Assembly (NCBI GenBank): GCA_040954595.2
Contig: CM082578.2
Coordinates: 14,632,001-14,696,000 of the forward strand
Direction of reading: 5' to 3'
Length of the DNA: 64,000 nucleotides
From: Balanoglossus misakiensis
Lineage: Eukaryota > Hemichordata
Shown here: positions 37,675-47,534 of the stretch, piece after piece
Layout of the letters: each line of letters opens with the position of its first letter
How positions within the stretch are numbered: the first letter of the stretch is position 1
Notes under the pieces: model-generated
Told to the model about the DNA's origin: nothing
Databases searched by the model: none
What the model saw: the letters and a program-made list of their open reading frames with translations, nothing else
Translations under genes and position numbers: made by a program

Positions 37675-40600
37675 ATGAATACCAAGAAATGCAACAAAAT
37701 AAAATGCATCTTCTTCAGCGAATTTCATCCTGTTGCGGGACCCAAAATTTCGTACCAGGTAAGAAACCAAACAGTCTCAGAGCCTGGTACACATGTACTG
37801 GTAGTGGTAGTACAGTAATTAATCATGTTTACAATGTGAAACGGGGTTGATTTGCCATGTTTCCGGCAACCCATTACAGTGAAAAGTGAACAGGTGAAGA
37901 AATATCAACAATGACGTCCAGATGATTTACTTTAGACATGTTAGATGAGCATTCTTCTAAAGTAGATAGACAAGTTTCTATTTATAGCAGATGAAAAATT
38001 CCCTTTGGTTCATGGTTTCACTTTCAGTTTCATTTGTGATTCAGCAGGTTTTTTTTAATGCTGGAGTCATGGGTTATTAATGTTTATCCAGGGCCAATAT
38101 TACAGCAGCTTTATATCTCACAATTTTCACAGATACCAGAAGATTATATCTCCAAGGAAGTATTTGATATTTTCCATGTTTACATAATCACCAAGCCACA
38201 GTTGCACAATAAAATTATTATGGTGTAAGTAACTTCTGACCCAAGTTGAAGTATTTTAACATCTTGCAGATGTGATGATTTCAGGTGTGGACTGTTTTAC
38301 CCAGAGAGATGATCATTTTCGCTCATTTTATGCAGGAGCACGGAATTTGATAGGAAAATAGCAATTCCCATTCTGAGAAACTAAGTTTTTTCCTTTTCTT
38401 TCCAGCAATGCACTGGGTCAAAAAATCATTGGCTGTCCTGTTAGAATTGAGAGTGCTAAGTATTCGCGAAATGCATTATTGTTTAATCTGTGCTTGGTAT
38501 TTGATTCCTCTGCACCTACAACACCATATTCACCAGTCGTCAAGAAACTAGCCAGCTGTTTCATTACACTTGAGGTAATCTTTTGTCTCTTCCCAGATTT
38601 TTTATTATCATTTAAAGCCCCACTCTCTGTGGAATTTTCGGTTTACTCTGAAGGATAAGGAATTTGAGTAACCAGGGGTTGAGAGATAGTCCAGTGTGTG
38701 CCATGCTGGGGTTTCAGTGTACAGCAGTGAACTAGACCAGTGTGTACAAACTGAAGGCTGTGTGAGTCTTGTTGAATACTAGTCTACACTATATTTCTGT
38801 GGTAATGGCGTGTGCTTTTCATTTTCTTTCACAGATGGAAAGTGGCTTCCTTTCCAATGAAGGAAGCAAGTCTACCCTACCAAGTCTCTTATCAAACCTT
38901 CTTGAACAGCTGAATACGTATGGCAAATGCTCAGTGCCTGTCAGTAAGTTAAGGTTGGAATAAATCTGAGTTTTGTTGTCCATTGTAGATCGCTGAATAT
39001 TCAACAACAGACAAAAGTGTTTTTAAAGTATAATTTCTACTTTTACACCTGTGTTTTGTCAACTGTACAGATGATGCCAATACCATACATCTGAAGGTGG
39101 TCACCATGACTGGAGACCCTCCCCTGGTGTTAGAACATCATGTACCGATGTTTGTGGAAGAAAAACATCTCTTCAAAGCAAGCTCGTGGGATCTAACAAC
39201 ACAGCAGGTATGAAATGCCTAGTGTTGTAGTAAAATGGTGATACAGTGAAGGTGAAATTCAGTATCTTTTGAAATGAAAAATGCATAATCAAAAAACAGC
39301 ACCTGAAGCTTCGACATTTTAGAATATGGAAATTTCTCCTCAAATTTCAGATCCTGCCCTATATTGATGGATTTAACCACGTTTGGCGTATTGCTGTGGA
39401 GGCTGATGTACACATGAATCTAGTGAGAATGTGTATACAAAATTTAGTGTAAGTCTACCAAAGCATTGTTTTACAGAATTTAAAAATAAATTTTGACCTA
39501 ATATAGGATGTTGCAAATGTCCCCATATGTGTATGTGTGTTTGAAAGCTGTGAAACATTCCAAATACAAGTGTGTATTGTGTTAATGCTTTTTTGTTATT
39601 GTTATTCATTCAGTTACCTGGGTGTTGTGACATTGGTACCAATATTCCAAGTGAGTAGTTACAAACTTACAGTTTCTCATATGAAAAAAGGATAAATGTT
39701 TTTTAGCTTTTTAATATACAAACATATTTGTCTTGCCTTTGCTAAAGCTTGCATGTGAAACAATTTAGTGTTCTACTTGGAATAGATGTTTACTCAGTCA
39801 ATACTTTCTCTTGATTTTCTAGTATTCCAATGTTTATACACCTACACCTGACATCAACAAGCTGATGCAGAACCAACAGTTGCAAAATGAATGTATTCAT
39901 TATGTAAAAAGGAAGGGTAAGTACAATGCTTACAAGATTGAGATATACCTTTACATTCAATAAATGCCAAACTCAAAAACATGATTCTCAAACCATATCA
40001 CTTTGCAAAATTTCAGTGTTTTATTTCTTTATTTTTTCACTTTCAGATCATGAACTACCAAAGTTTCGAGATGTCTTTAAATTATACTGTGGGTTGGGAT
40101 CAGGAATAACTATGGCTGTTTTTTGTGCCCGGCATAATCCACTGAATTGCAATGTTGATGAAAGGTAAAAAAATTAAATGATATTAATTTGTTATGAATG
40201 TAAAATGCACAGTACCAGTGGATAGAGGAAACAGTTATATTTTTCAAACGCAGTAGACAAAGGTTTATTTTGGATTCTTTGTAATGTGTAATTTGGTCTC
40301 TTTTAAATGGTTTCTTCCAATTAGGCGGTTGATTCAATTTGGAGTCATGAAGGGATTGATAAGGCGTCTTCATAAATATCCAATAAAGTTGCCAAGTGCA
40401 TCAACCAGTGACGCTAAACTCAAGTCATTAAATAGGTAAGTATGAAGTGCTGTCAAATTACTCAGGATTCTATCATGCTAAGGGAATATCCAAATTTAGT
40501 GATACGTAATTTGATGATTTCATTACTGATGCTCTGTACCCAAGCTATCAACAATGTACTACCGTATTGATATCTACCATTTTCTGAAAAAAATGTACAT

Positions 40601-40878
40601 TGGACCATACAGTATTTGCAAAAAGCACTGTCACTTCCCAGAATAATGGACAAACCAAAGGTATGATGACAGCGGGAATGCAGAGCAAACTGCCTTCTTA
40701 TCAACACTACAAATCACACATAATCTCAGTATTTCTGATACTCTTGCAATTGTTATATTTCAGATTCTTGTTTGGTGTTCATAATTACGACGAAATATGC
40801 TGTAAAACTGGTATGACTCACCAAGACTTGGAGGAACGATTAGAAAACCACCCAAATATAGTGATTTGCTGGAAATGA
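37675..40878 (+). CDS. NPRL2: GATOR1 complex subunit NPRL2; 11 exons, 387 aa
   Basis: Exons: 37675-37758, 38133-38224, 38406-38574, 38835-38943, 39071-39207, 39351-39448, 39614-39650, 39823-39916, 40047-40164, 40325-40435, 40764-40878. Phases match throughout; human NPRL2 has 380 residues. Signature stretches: [18 protein letters not shown] near the N-terminus (longin domain), [38 protein letters not shown] and the C-terminal NIVICWK. Arg80 in KYSRN corresponds to human Arg78, the arginine finger by which GATOR1 acts as GTPase-activating protein for RagA/B and restrains mTORC1 on lysosomes when amino acids are scarce. Nothing is missing, so function is probably conserved. The short upstream ATG at about 37670 is out of frame and stops at once. 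Confidence 0.97.
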
Positions 40879-42190
40879 GATTTTTTAACTCCTTTTGGAA
40901 GCCGATATGGATTATCTTTTAGCCACATTATACTTTTTTGTTTGCAAGATCATGTCGTCTATTCTTGGGTGTCTCATTTACAAAGCTTTTGTTTTTGTGT
41001 TTCTGCTTTGGGTTACAATGCGCAATACTTTCTCAAATTCTTCAAAACCCAATGTAAATACAGCAAATACAATACCAGTGTGTATTTACACTTCCCTTAA
41101 TTTTTATCATGATCCAAAGTGCAAAACCTGCAAGAGAAATGCCTGAGCGCCCTCTAGAGTTATAGCGATATATGTACCGGTAATCTTGAATTGTATCCTT
41201 GCCAATGGAAATATTTTTAATGACAATTAAACTGCAGCAAGATTATTAAACAATTACTTTCAGAAACTTCAGTTGTATATAGTGCTTCTTAAAAGACAAC
41301 CACCCATTGCTTGCGTTGGAGTTATTGCAGGTTCACAAGAAAAGGCTACCATACCGTGATACGGTTTTTTGCAAAATATATACAGTACATACAATCATGT
41401 CAAATATTAGCAGATGGTGTTTATTCCAAGACCTTTGGCCCATAATTTCAATTTGTAAGTTTCTGTTGACCACTTGCAATATTGACGCCGATTTTTCACG
41501 TTGATCACTTAAAATATCAGTTTGTAGGCAATCATATCATCAGTAAGAAATATATGTAAGTACTGGCTGTTGCTATAATTTATGCATTTCCAAAAAGTGT
41601 ATATTTTAATGTCCAAAGGATATTACCAACAACTCCATGGCAACAGTATTGGCCAGATAATTGTCAGCAGGCGTACAGTGATAAACTTATCTGGCCAATC
41701 GGACACGTCAGGAGAGTTATCATTCTGGGGAACGAGGTAAAGCCCTCTTAGGCCGCAAATGTAAACAAAATACTGCGCAAGTTACTCTAAATTATACCAG
41801 GATTATTATTGTACAGGGAAGCTGGTATCATCTTTTGAAACCAGTTCTTTGGGGAAAATTTCATTAAAATGCACTTTTTAGTAGAAAACCTGTCACTAAG
41901 TCCGAAAATTTTGACGTATTTTGTGAGACATGCGCGTTTTAGTTTTAATGATTTACTGAAATACTCGAACGAGGATACAAACACAGTGTGGTGTGGGAAA
42001 TCATGTGAAGTGTACAGGGGTAAGAGGTAACTGGCGTACCACTAAGAGAATATTAGTGTGGCGCGTTTCAGCCATACGATTTATAAAATCGCATACTTTG
42101 TGGTAAACTTGAGTTACCCACCCCGATCGCCAGATCAGAAACACTGTATTTACAAGCGTATCTGTTTTAGTTGATATCTAGTCGATAACG
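40879..42190 (+). other. NPRL2 3' UTR and SEPHS2 upstream region
   Basis: 1.3 kb between two genes on the same strand. A weak ATTAAA lies at 41226-41231. A perfect 13-bp inverted repeat at 41648-41699 is described separately. No gene is recognised. Confidence 0.5.
41648..41699. repeat. 13-bp perfect inverted repeat with 26-base spacer
   Basis: attggccagataa at 41648-41660 pairs with ttatctggccaat at 41687-41699. It lies about 500 bases upstream of the SEPHS2 start codon. It could be a decayed foldback element or a structured regulatory site; no function can be assigned. Confidence 0.8.
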
Positions 42191-45034
42191 ATGGCCCAGC
42201 GGCGTCCGTTTGATCCTGAAGCCCACGACTTGGATAAGAATTTCCGACTAACGAAGTTCACCGAATTGAAAGGATGAGGGTGTAAAGTTCCTCAGGAGGC
42301 ACTGCTCAAACTCCTCGAGGGACTTACACAGGACGATCAAGTGCCTGATGAACAACAACAATACTTGAGTCCGGCCGTACCACGCTTTGGTAAGTACGTC
42401 GATGTACAGTTGAGAAAGTGACTTCTTTGGGTTTGTCTTGGGAGGTCCTGTCCTTACCCGGGAAGGCGATGTCCCCGGTAAACATGTGCCGCGATTTGAC
42501 GCAATCGGGATCGTAAAACTTCGCGGAAATGAACAGATTTTATTGAAAAGACCCCTAACGAAGCCATTATTTACTTAACTGTGTGATAAGTGGTGGAAAG
42601 GATGAAATTAAATCCCTAAGAAGGCAAAATTTGTGTTGTATCTGTGTGACAGCGATGAGACAAAGAAAATGGCGCCTAGGCAGCCCCAGGAAGGCAACCC
42701 AGCCAGCTGCGTAAACGCCGCGTCTGATCCCTGGGATATCATTTGCATAATTATGCAGACACATGGTGTCTGCTGACAGATGAACATCGACACGATTGTG
42801 TCGATGTTCATCTGTCAGTGCATACGCTCAACGCAACATAGGCGTTGGTATAGAAACGCGCACAACAGGAAACATGTTGTACATCATCAAAGTATAAAAC
42901 AGCTACCAGTAGGCAAATGTTTACCTGGTACCTTTTATTATATTGAAAAAGGCCTTCTGTCAATTTTGGTGAAGTTGTAAAACTGCATAATTCGTTAAAT
43001 GAATGGACACACATGTAAAGTGATATACTAAAATTGTATGTATATTTCCTATTACATGTAGTATTTACTTCTAAATGGTTAATTTTGCTGAATCGTGTGA
43101 CAGCTCGAATTTATTTGTCGTGATTGACGTCATAATGAAAGTTGTTTTATGTACACAGGTATTGGCATGGACTGCAGTATTACTCCATTGCGTCATGGTG
43201 GCCTATCTTTGGTGCAAACAACAGATTTCTTTTATCCACTAGTAGATGATCCATACATGATGGTAGGTAGCAGCTAATGAGCTTTAAGTATATTTCAATG
43301 GAACAAAATGGATTTTTTGTTACACTAGTAGTAGTCTAGCGGATACTTTATTTCTACATGTTTTTTTTTAGAAGTCATGAATTTAGATACAGTGCTGGTA
43401 CAGTAGCTGATCTTTTATCTTCACATTCTGAGTGACACCTACACTTTCTCCACAGGGGAGGATTGCTGCTGCCAACACCCTGAGTGACTTGTATGCAATG
43501 GGAGTGACTGAGTGCGACAATGTGCTCATGTTACTGGGTGTACCACAGAAGTTTTCAGAAAAAGAGCGTGATGTAGTTGTCCCATTGATGATGAGAGGCT
43601 TCAAGGTACGTGTCTACTCAATTCCTGCCAACCCATGAACACAACGCTGATATACCATCTTTGAAACTCTCTTAGTCATTTCACCACCATGCCTTGCAGT
43701 TTAGCTGTGAAAGAAATGAAGTTGCCAGTTGTGTACAAAATTGCTGTGGCAGATACCCCATTGATCAATAATTTACATACTAATGTCTGTTTGTGTGATA
43801 CTCCCAGGATGCAGCTGAAGAGGCAGGCAGCAGTGTGACTGGTGGCCAGACTGTAATAAGTCCCTGGTGTATGCTTGGTGGTGTAGCTACAACTGTGTGC
43901 CAGGCTAATGAATTCATCTCGTGAGTAGCATTTCAACTCTTGACTTCGCAATCTCTGACAATTACAGGGTAGCTAAAATACTCTGGCACAATCAACTTCT
44001 TTGTACATAAATAATTAATTTCATATTCTAACCCCCCTTTTTTGCTATTTGACAGTCCCGATAGTGCTGTAGTTGGCGATGTGTTGGTGATGACAAAACC
44101 TCTGGGTACACAGGTAGCAGTGAATGCCCACCAGTGGTTAGAAATCCCAGACAAATGGAACCGTATCAGACTGGTTGTCACTGCTGAAGATGTTGAGAGA
44201 GCCTATCAGGAGGCAATGTACAACATGTCAAGACTCAATAGAACAGGTATTCTTACTTCTTTATCGGAACAAAATGAGACTTGGTATCATTTGTCTGTTA
44301 TGATACTTCATCAGTATCAAACTCTTACCAGTACCACTTAAAACTTGGTTGACAACAATATCAAGATTTTCAGCTTCTGAACTGATTTGGTACTCGATAC
44401 ACAGTTTTGTTGCAAAAGTATTGCAGGAACACAAAAACTCAAAGGGAAGACTTGTTTAGTGTAACATGGCACCCCCTCCCCCAAATACTGTTATGAAGTC
44501 AACATGAAAATCTGTTCTATTACAGCTGCCCATCTGATGCACAAGTACAACGCCCATGGAGCCACAGATATCACAGGGTTTGGCATCATTGGACATGCCA
44601 AGAACTTGGCGCGCCACCAGAAAAATGAAGTGTCATTTGTGATCCATAATTTACCAATCATCGCTAAGATGTCAGCTGTTGGAAAAGCCTGTGGAAACAT
44701 GTTCAGTCTTCTGCAGGGAAGTTCACCAGAAACATCAGGTAAAGAATGAATATTTGTTTTGTACAAGGCAATGAAAAACAAGAAAAAAAGTGTTCTTCAG
44801 TACAATATTTATAGGCCTGTACACCTGATACAGAGTGCTTCATTTGTTTGTTTGATAGGTGGTTTGTTGATCTGTCTGCCCCGAGAGCAGGCTGCTGCTT
44901 TCTGTAAAGATATTGAGAAGAAAGATGGCCACTCAGCTTGGATCATTGGAATTGTGGAGAAGGGACAACGTACAGCCAGGATCATCGACAAGCCCAGGTG
45001 CATCGAAGTCACAACCAAAATGACTGATGGCTAA
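42191..45034 (+). CDS. SEPHS2: Selenophosphate synthetase 2, selenoprotein with in-frame TGA; 7 exons, 381 aa including Sec29
   Basis: Exons: 42191-42389, 43159-43262, 43456-43605, 43808-43920, 44056-44246, 44526-44738, 44859-45034. The enzyme makes selenophosphate from selenide and ATP, the selenium donor for selenocysteine. After TELKG the codon is TGA (42275-42277), then [13 protein letters not shown], exactly where SEPHS2 has Sec. Without readthrough the product would be 28 residues, while the whole downstream frame is intact across seven exons. Other conserved motifs: [57 protein letters not shown]-like [18 protein letters not shown]. An automatic caller would miss exon 1 or start late. 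A perfect hairpin follows the TGA. No convincing SECIS was found by eye in the 3' UTR. The gene sits between NPRL2 and TMEM115. Confidence 0.97.
42275..42277 (+). other. SEPHS2: Selenocysteine codon (TGA), residue 29 of SEPHS2
   Basis: The in-frame TGA occupies the catalytic selenocysteine position of the family, flanked by G before and GCK after. Frame from ATG at 42191 gives codon 29. Confidence 0.96.
42285..42325 (+). promoter_or_regulatory. SEPHS2: Hairpin just downstream of the Sec codon (recoding-element candidate)
   Basis: Bases 42285-42298 pair with 42311-42325 to give a 14-bp stem with one bulged C (42316), one G-U pair and a 12-base loop. The stem begins 8 bases after the TGA. This matches the placement of selenocysteine redefinition elements described in some selenoprotein genes, including the SPS family. 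The structure lies wholly inside coding sequence ([13 protein letters not shown]). Confidence 0.75.
42755..42820. repeat. Two adjacent perfect palindromic hairpins in SEPHS2 intron 1
   Basis: gcagacac and gtgtctgc flank atg within 42755-42773. Next to it a 21-bp perfect inverted repeat (42773-42793 with 42798-42818) has a 4-base loop gatt. Because of the symmetry both strands encode the same start of an open frame. It resembles the core of a foldback transposon or a small-RNA hairpin. Confidence 0.85.
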
Positions 45035-47534
45035 AGCTGACATGTTATAAACTCTTTTTAGCGTTAAACATCTCGACTGCATTTTCAGCAGGGGGGGGGG
45101 GGGCACATGGGTGTGCGAGAATAATAATAATTGAATTCTGTCAAAAGTCATGCTTTTCCAAATGGATGATTTCTGAAATTCCAAGACAAAAACATGAGAA
45201 GGTGGGATATATACATACAGCTGCTGGGCACATTTCTAATGACCTTGTTTTACCAATCATGTGTTATACACAAAACTGCCAATTGTGAACAGAGATTATT
45301 TTTAAATGATAGTAGACAAATGTAAAACATTGGCAGCCTTCTGCATCAACAGGAAAGAAAGATGCATCTTAATTCCAGAAAGAATTGAGCAGCTTTCCGG
45401 GAATTGAGTACATTTTGTAGCCGTTTTTGTAATTGAGATACGTCACATGTTTGTGGATTCTCTCCGTGAAGCTATCTTGGACAAGCGCCGTTGACCTAAC
45501 GGTGACCTGAGATGGTGGATTTTTTCGAGAGTCTATGAACCAAACGTGCATGTTAATCTCAATAGACTTCCAGTGTTCTACCAATATTTCTTGTAGAATG
45601 ACAAATACCAATAAAGATTGAAAAAAGCAAATTCATCAATGAGTGCTATTTTGGGACTTCCCTTGAGGGGGGTATCCACGAATGAGATGCAGGTCTGACT
45701 CATATATGTCTGGAAGTAATTTTATTCTCTTCACTTTAATATTAACTCACCCATTCTCACGGAAACCCTCCACTTTTATCAAATTACATGCCAAAAATCA
45801 ATCATGCTCTCTTGAATATGTACAATGTATTCTAACCCACCCTGCACAACAAATGGGTGCACTCCCACTGTCCTCATCAGTAACAGTATTAATGGACCAA
45901 TGCACCCAGAAATGGGGGTGAAACGGTTAATCAAAACGTGTTTAACTCGCATTAACACCAAAGTGGCTAATGAAACAAATGGGTTTTACGAAACTTATAA
46001 AATACAAGAGAAAGGAAAAGTACAAATGATAAAACTAATATATTTTCATGCAATAACCATAGAAGTAACATTACAAAATAATGTACTATGGTAATACTTC
46101 AAGACCTTTTCAAAATTGTGTTAAAAAGTTTTTTGGGATGCGAACCTTGTATTTCATGAAAACCATTTAAGTATTGCCTCAAAAGAACAAAATTCTATAA
46201 AAATACCTATTACATAACAAGATGTTTTGACACATCATTCCCCTCCCCCATAATCCCATATCATGGGAAATGAATATGTTAATGCACTTAAATTTGGTTG
46301 ATAAACTCAAAAAGGCGTTTATCAACTCTGCAAAGGTAAAGATAAATTACAACAAGCAAAGTTTCAGCTTCTACAGTGATGCCGTTCTTTTTTGAGTGCA
46401 AATGAACAGGGACTTTATCTGTTCACTCTCTATGAGTGAAGAAGTGCTCTGGAAGTGTTCATCACTAGTGGCTGATATGGGGAAATCACCCATTATTCTC
46501 TTGTCTATGCATGCAGCCATTTGGTGGCCATGAACCGAGGAAGGCTACTACAACCACATCCTTGATGAAATGGGTTAGTATGTCACCAAAGTCGAACATG
46601 TATGCAATGATGCCCTATGGACCTGGCCTTTGCCCATGCTCACACTGGTAACACAAACATCCTCTTCTTTTTAGGCATCAATTCTTTTTGGTAACTCAAC
46701 AATGCACAGATACAAATAAAACAAGGTGTCCTAACTGGATGTGAGAATGTTTAAGGAATGAAATGACATTTCAGCTACGTAATGAAGTCATGCTTTGGCA
46801 GGAAAAATATGTACTCGGCATGCAAATATTTGTGAAATTGGACTGCAAATGTGCAAAGTGCCCACTTGGGTCAGAAATGTATGCTATAATATTCATACAC
46901 TATTAGATTATAAAGAATTGGTCATGAAATCTGTTTGATGAACAGGGTTATCAACATCCCCACAACTCTGTGAAAGGGATGTCTATTTACAAAACATAAC
47001 TTCATATCCTCATATTAATTACATGTATAATATTATAAATTAAATCATTTAGACTGTTTCCACTTTACACAAATATTGTCTACACTGGCTGACAAATAAA
47101 TAGAAATTCATAAAATGGAAGGAAAGAAAAGTATTCCTGATGCCATTTTTCTTTCTCTGTGTTATCTGGTCTTTTGCTTGAGAAATTTTGCACAAATAGA
47201 AGATCTCTACTTGTTCTGTTTCACCTCAATCTAACCATTATGTAAATCCCATTCCACTCACAAAATACCTTCTTCACTTCACTCCAACTGTAACTGTCAC
47301 AAAAAGTGCTCTTTTTCCTTCCATTTCATTCCTTGCGTTTCCCTTTCTCAGGCAAAACTGCACATGACAGTAGCACATGCACAGTCAAGTGAGTTTCCAA
47401 TTAACAAGGAGGCATCGGCTCTTGAAGACAGAGTGAAAAAGCACACTTTTTTTCCAATGGTCCTGACCTTCCCACTGCAATACACCCGTCACTGGCTGCA
47501 CACACCCCTAACGACTTGCTTTGCCTAAACCAAT
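45035..47534. other. Convergent 3' UTRs of SEPHS2 and TMEM115
   Basis: SEPHS2 (+) and TMEM115 (-) converge over 2.5 kb. I inspected each NTGA site up to about 45640 and several beyond; none gave a full SECIS core (ATGA, long stem, apical AA, TGA). A G13 run lies at 45091-45103. No coding region is recognised. Confidence 0.5.
45610..45615 (+). terminator. Candidate poly(A) signal of SEPHS2
   Basis: AATAAA about 575 bases after the stop codon, the first canonical hexamer downstream. If used, the SECIS must lie between 45035 and about 45630. Confidence 0.5.

Noticed and set aside
42191-42277. SEPHS2 as a pseudogene because of the early TGA
   Set aside because: The TGA is at the family's Sec position, and all seven exons keep frame and conserved motifs downstream.
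42608-42980. Two opposite open frames that start with the same peptide ([10 protein letters not shown]) near 42780-42811
   Set aside because: The identity is produced by the palindrome at 42773-42818. Neither has domains, and both lie in a SEPHS2 intron.
45164-45243. Weak SECIS-like fold (ATGA near 45194, TGA at 45240, flanking helix ttgtttt)
   Set aside because: The upper stem is only about seven pairs with a bulge and unpaired bases next to TGA, and the loop lacks AA.
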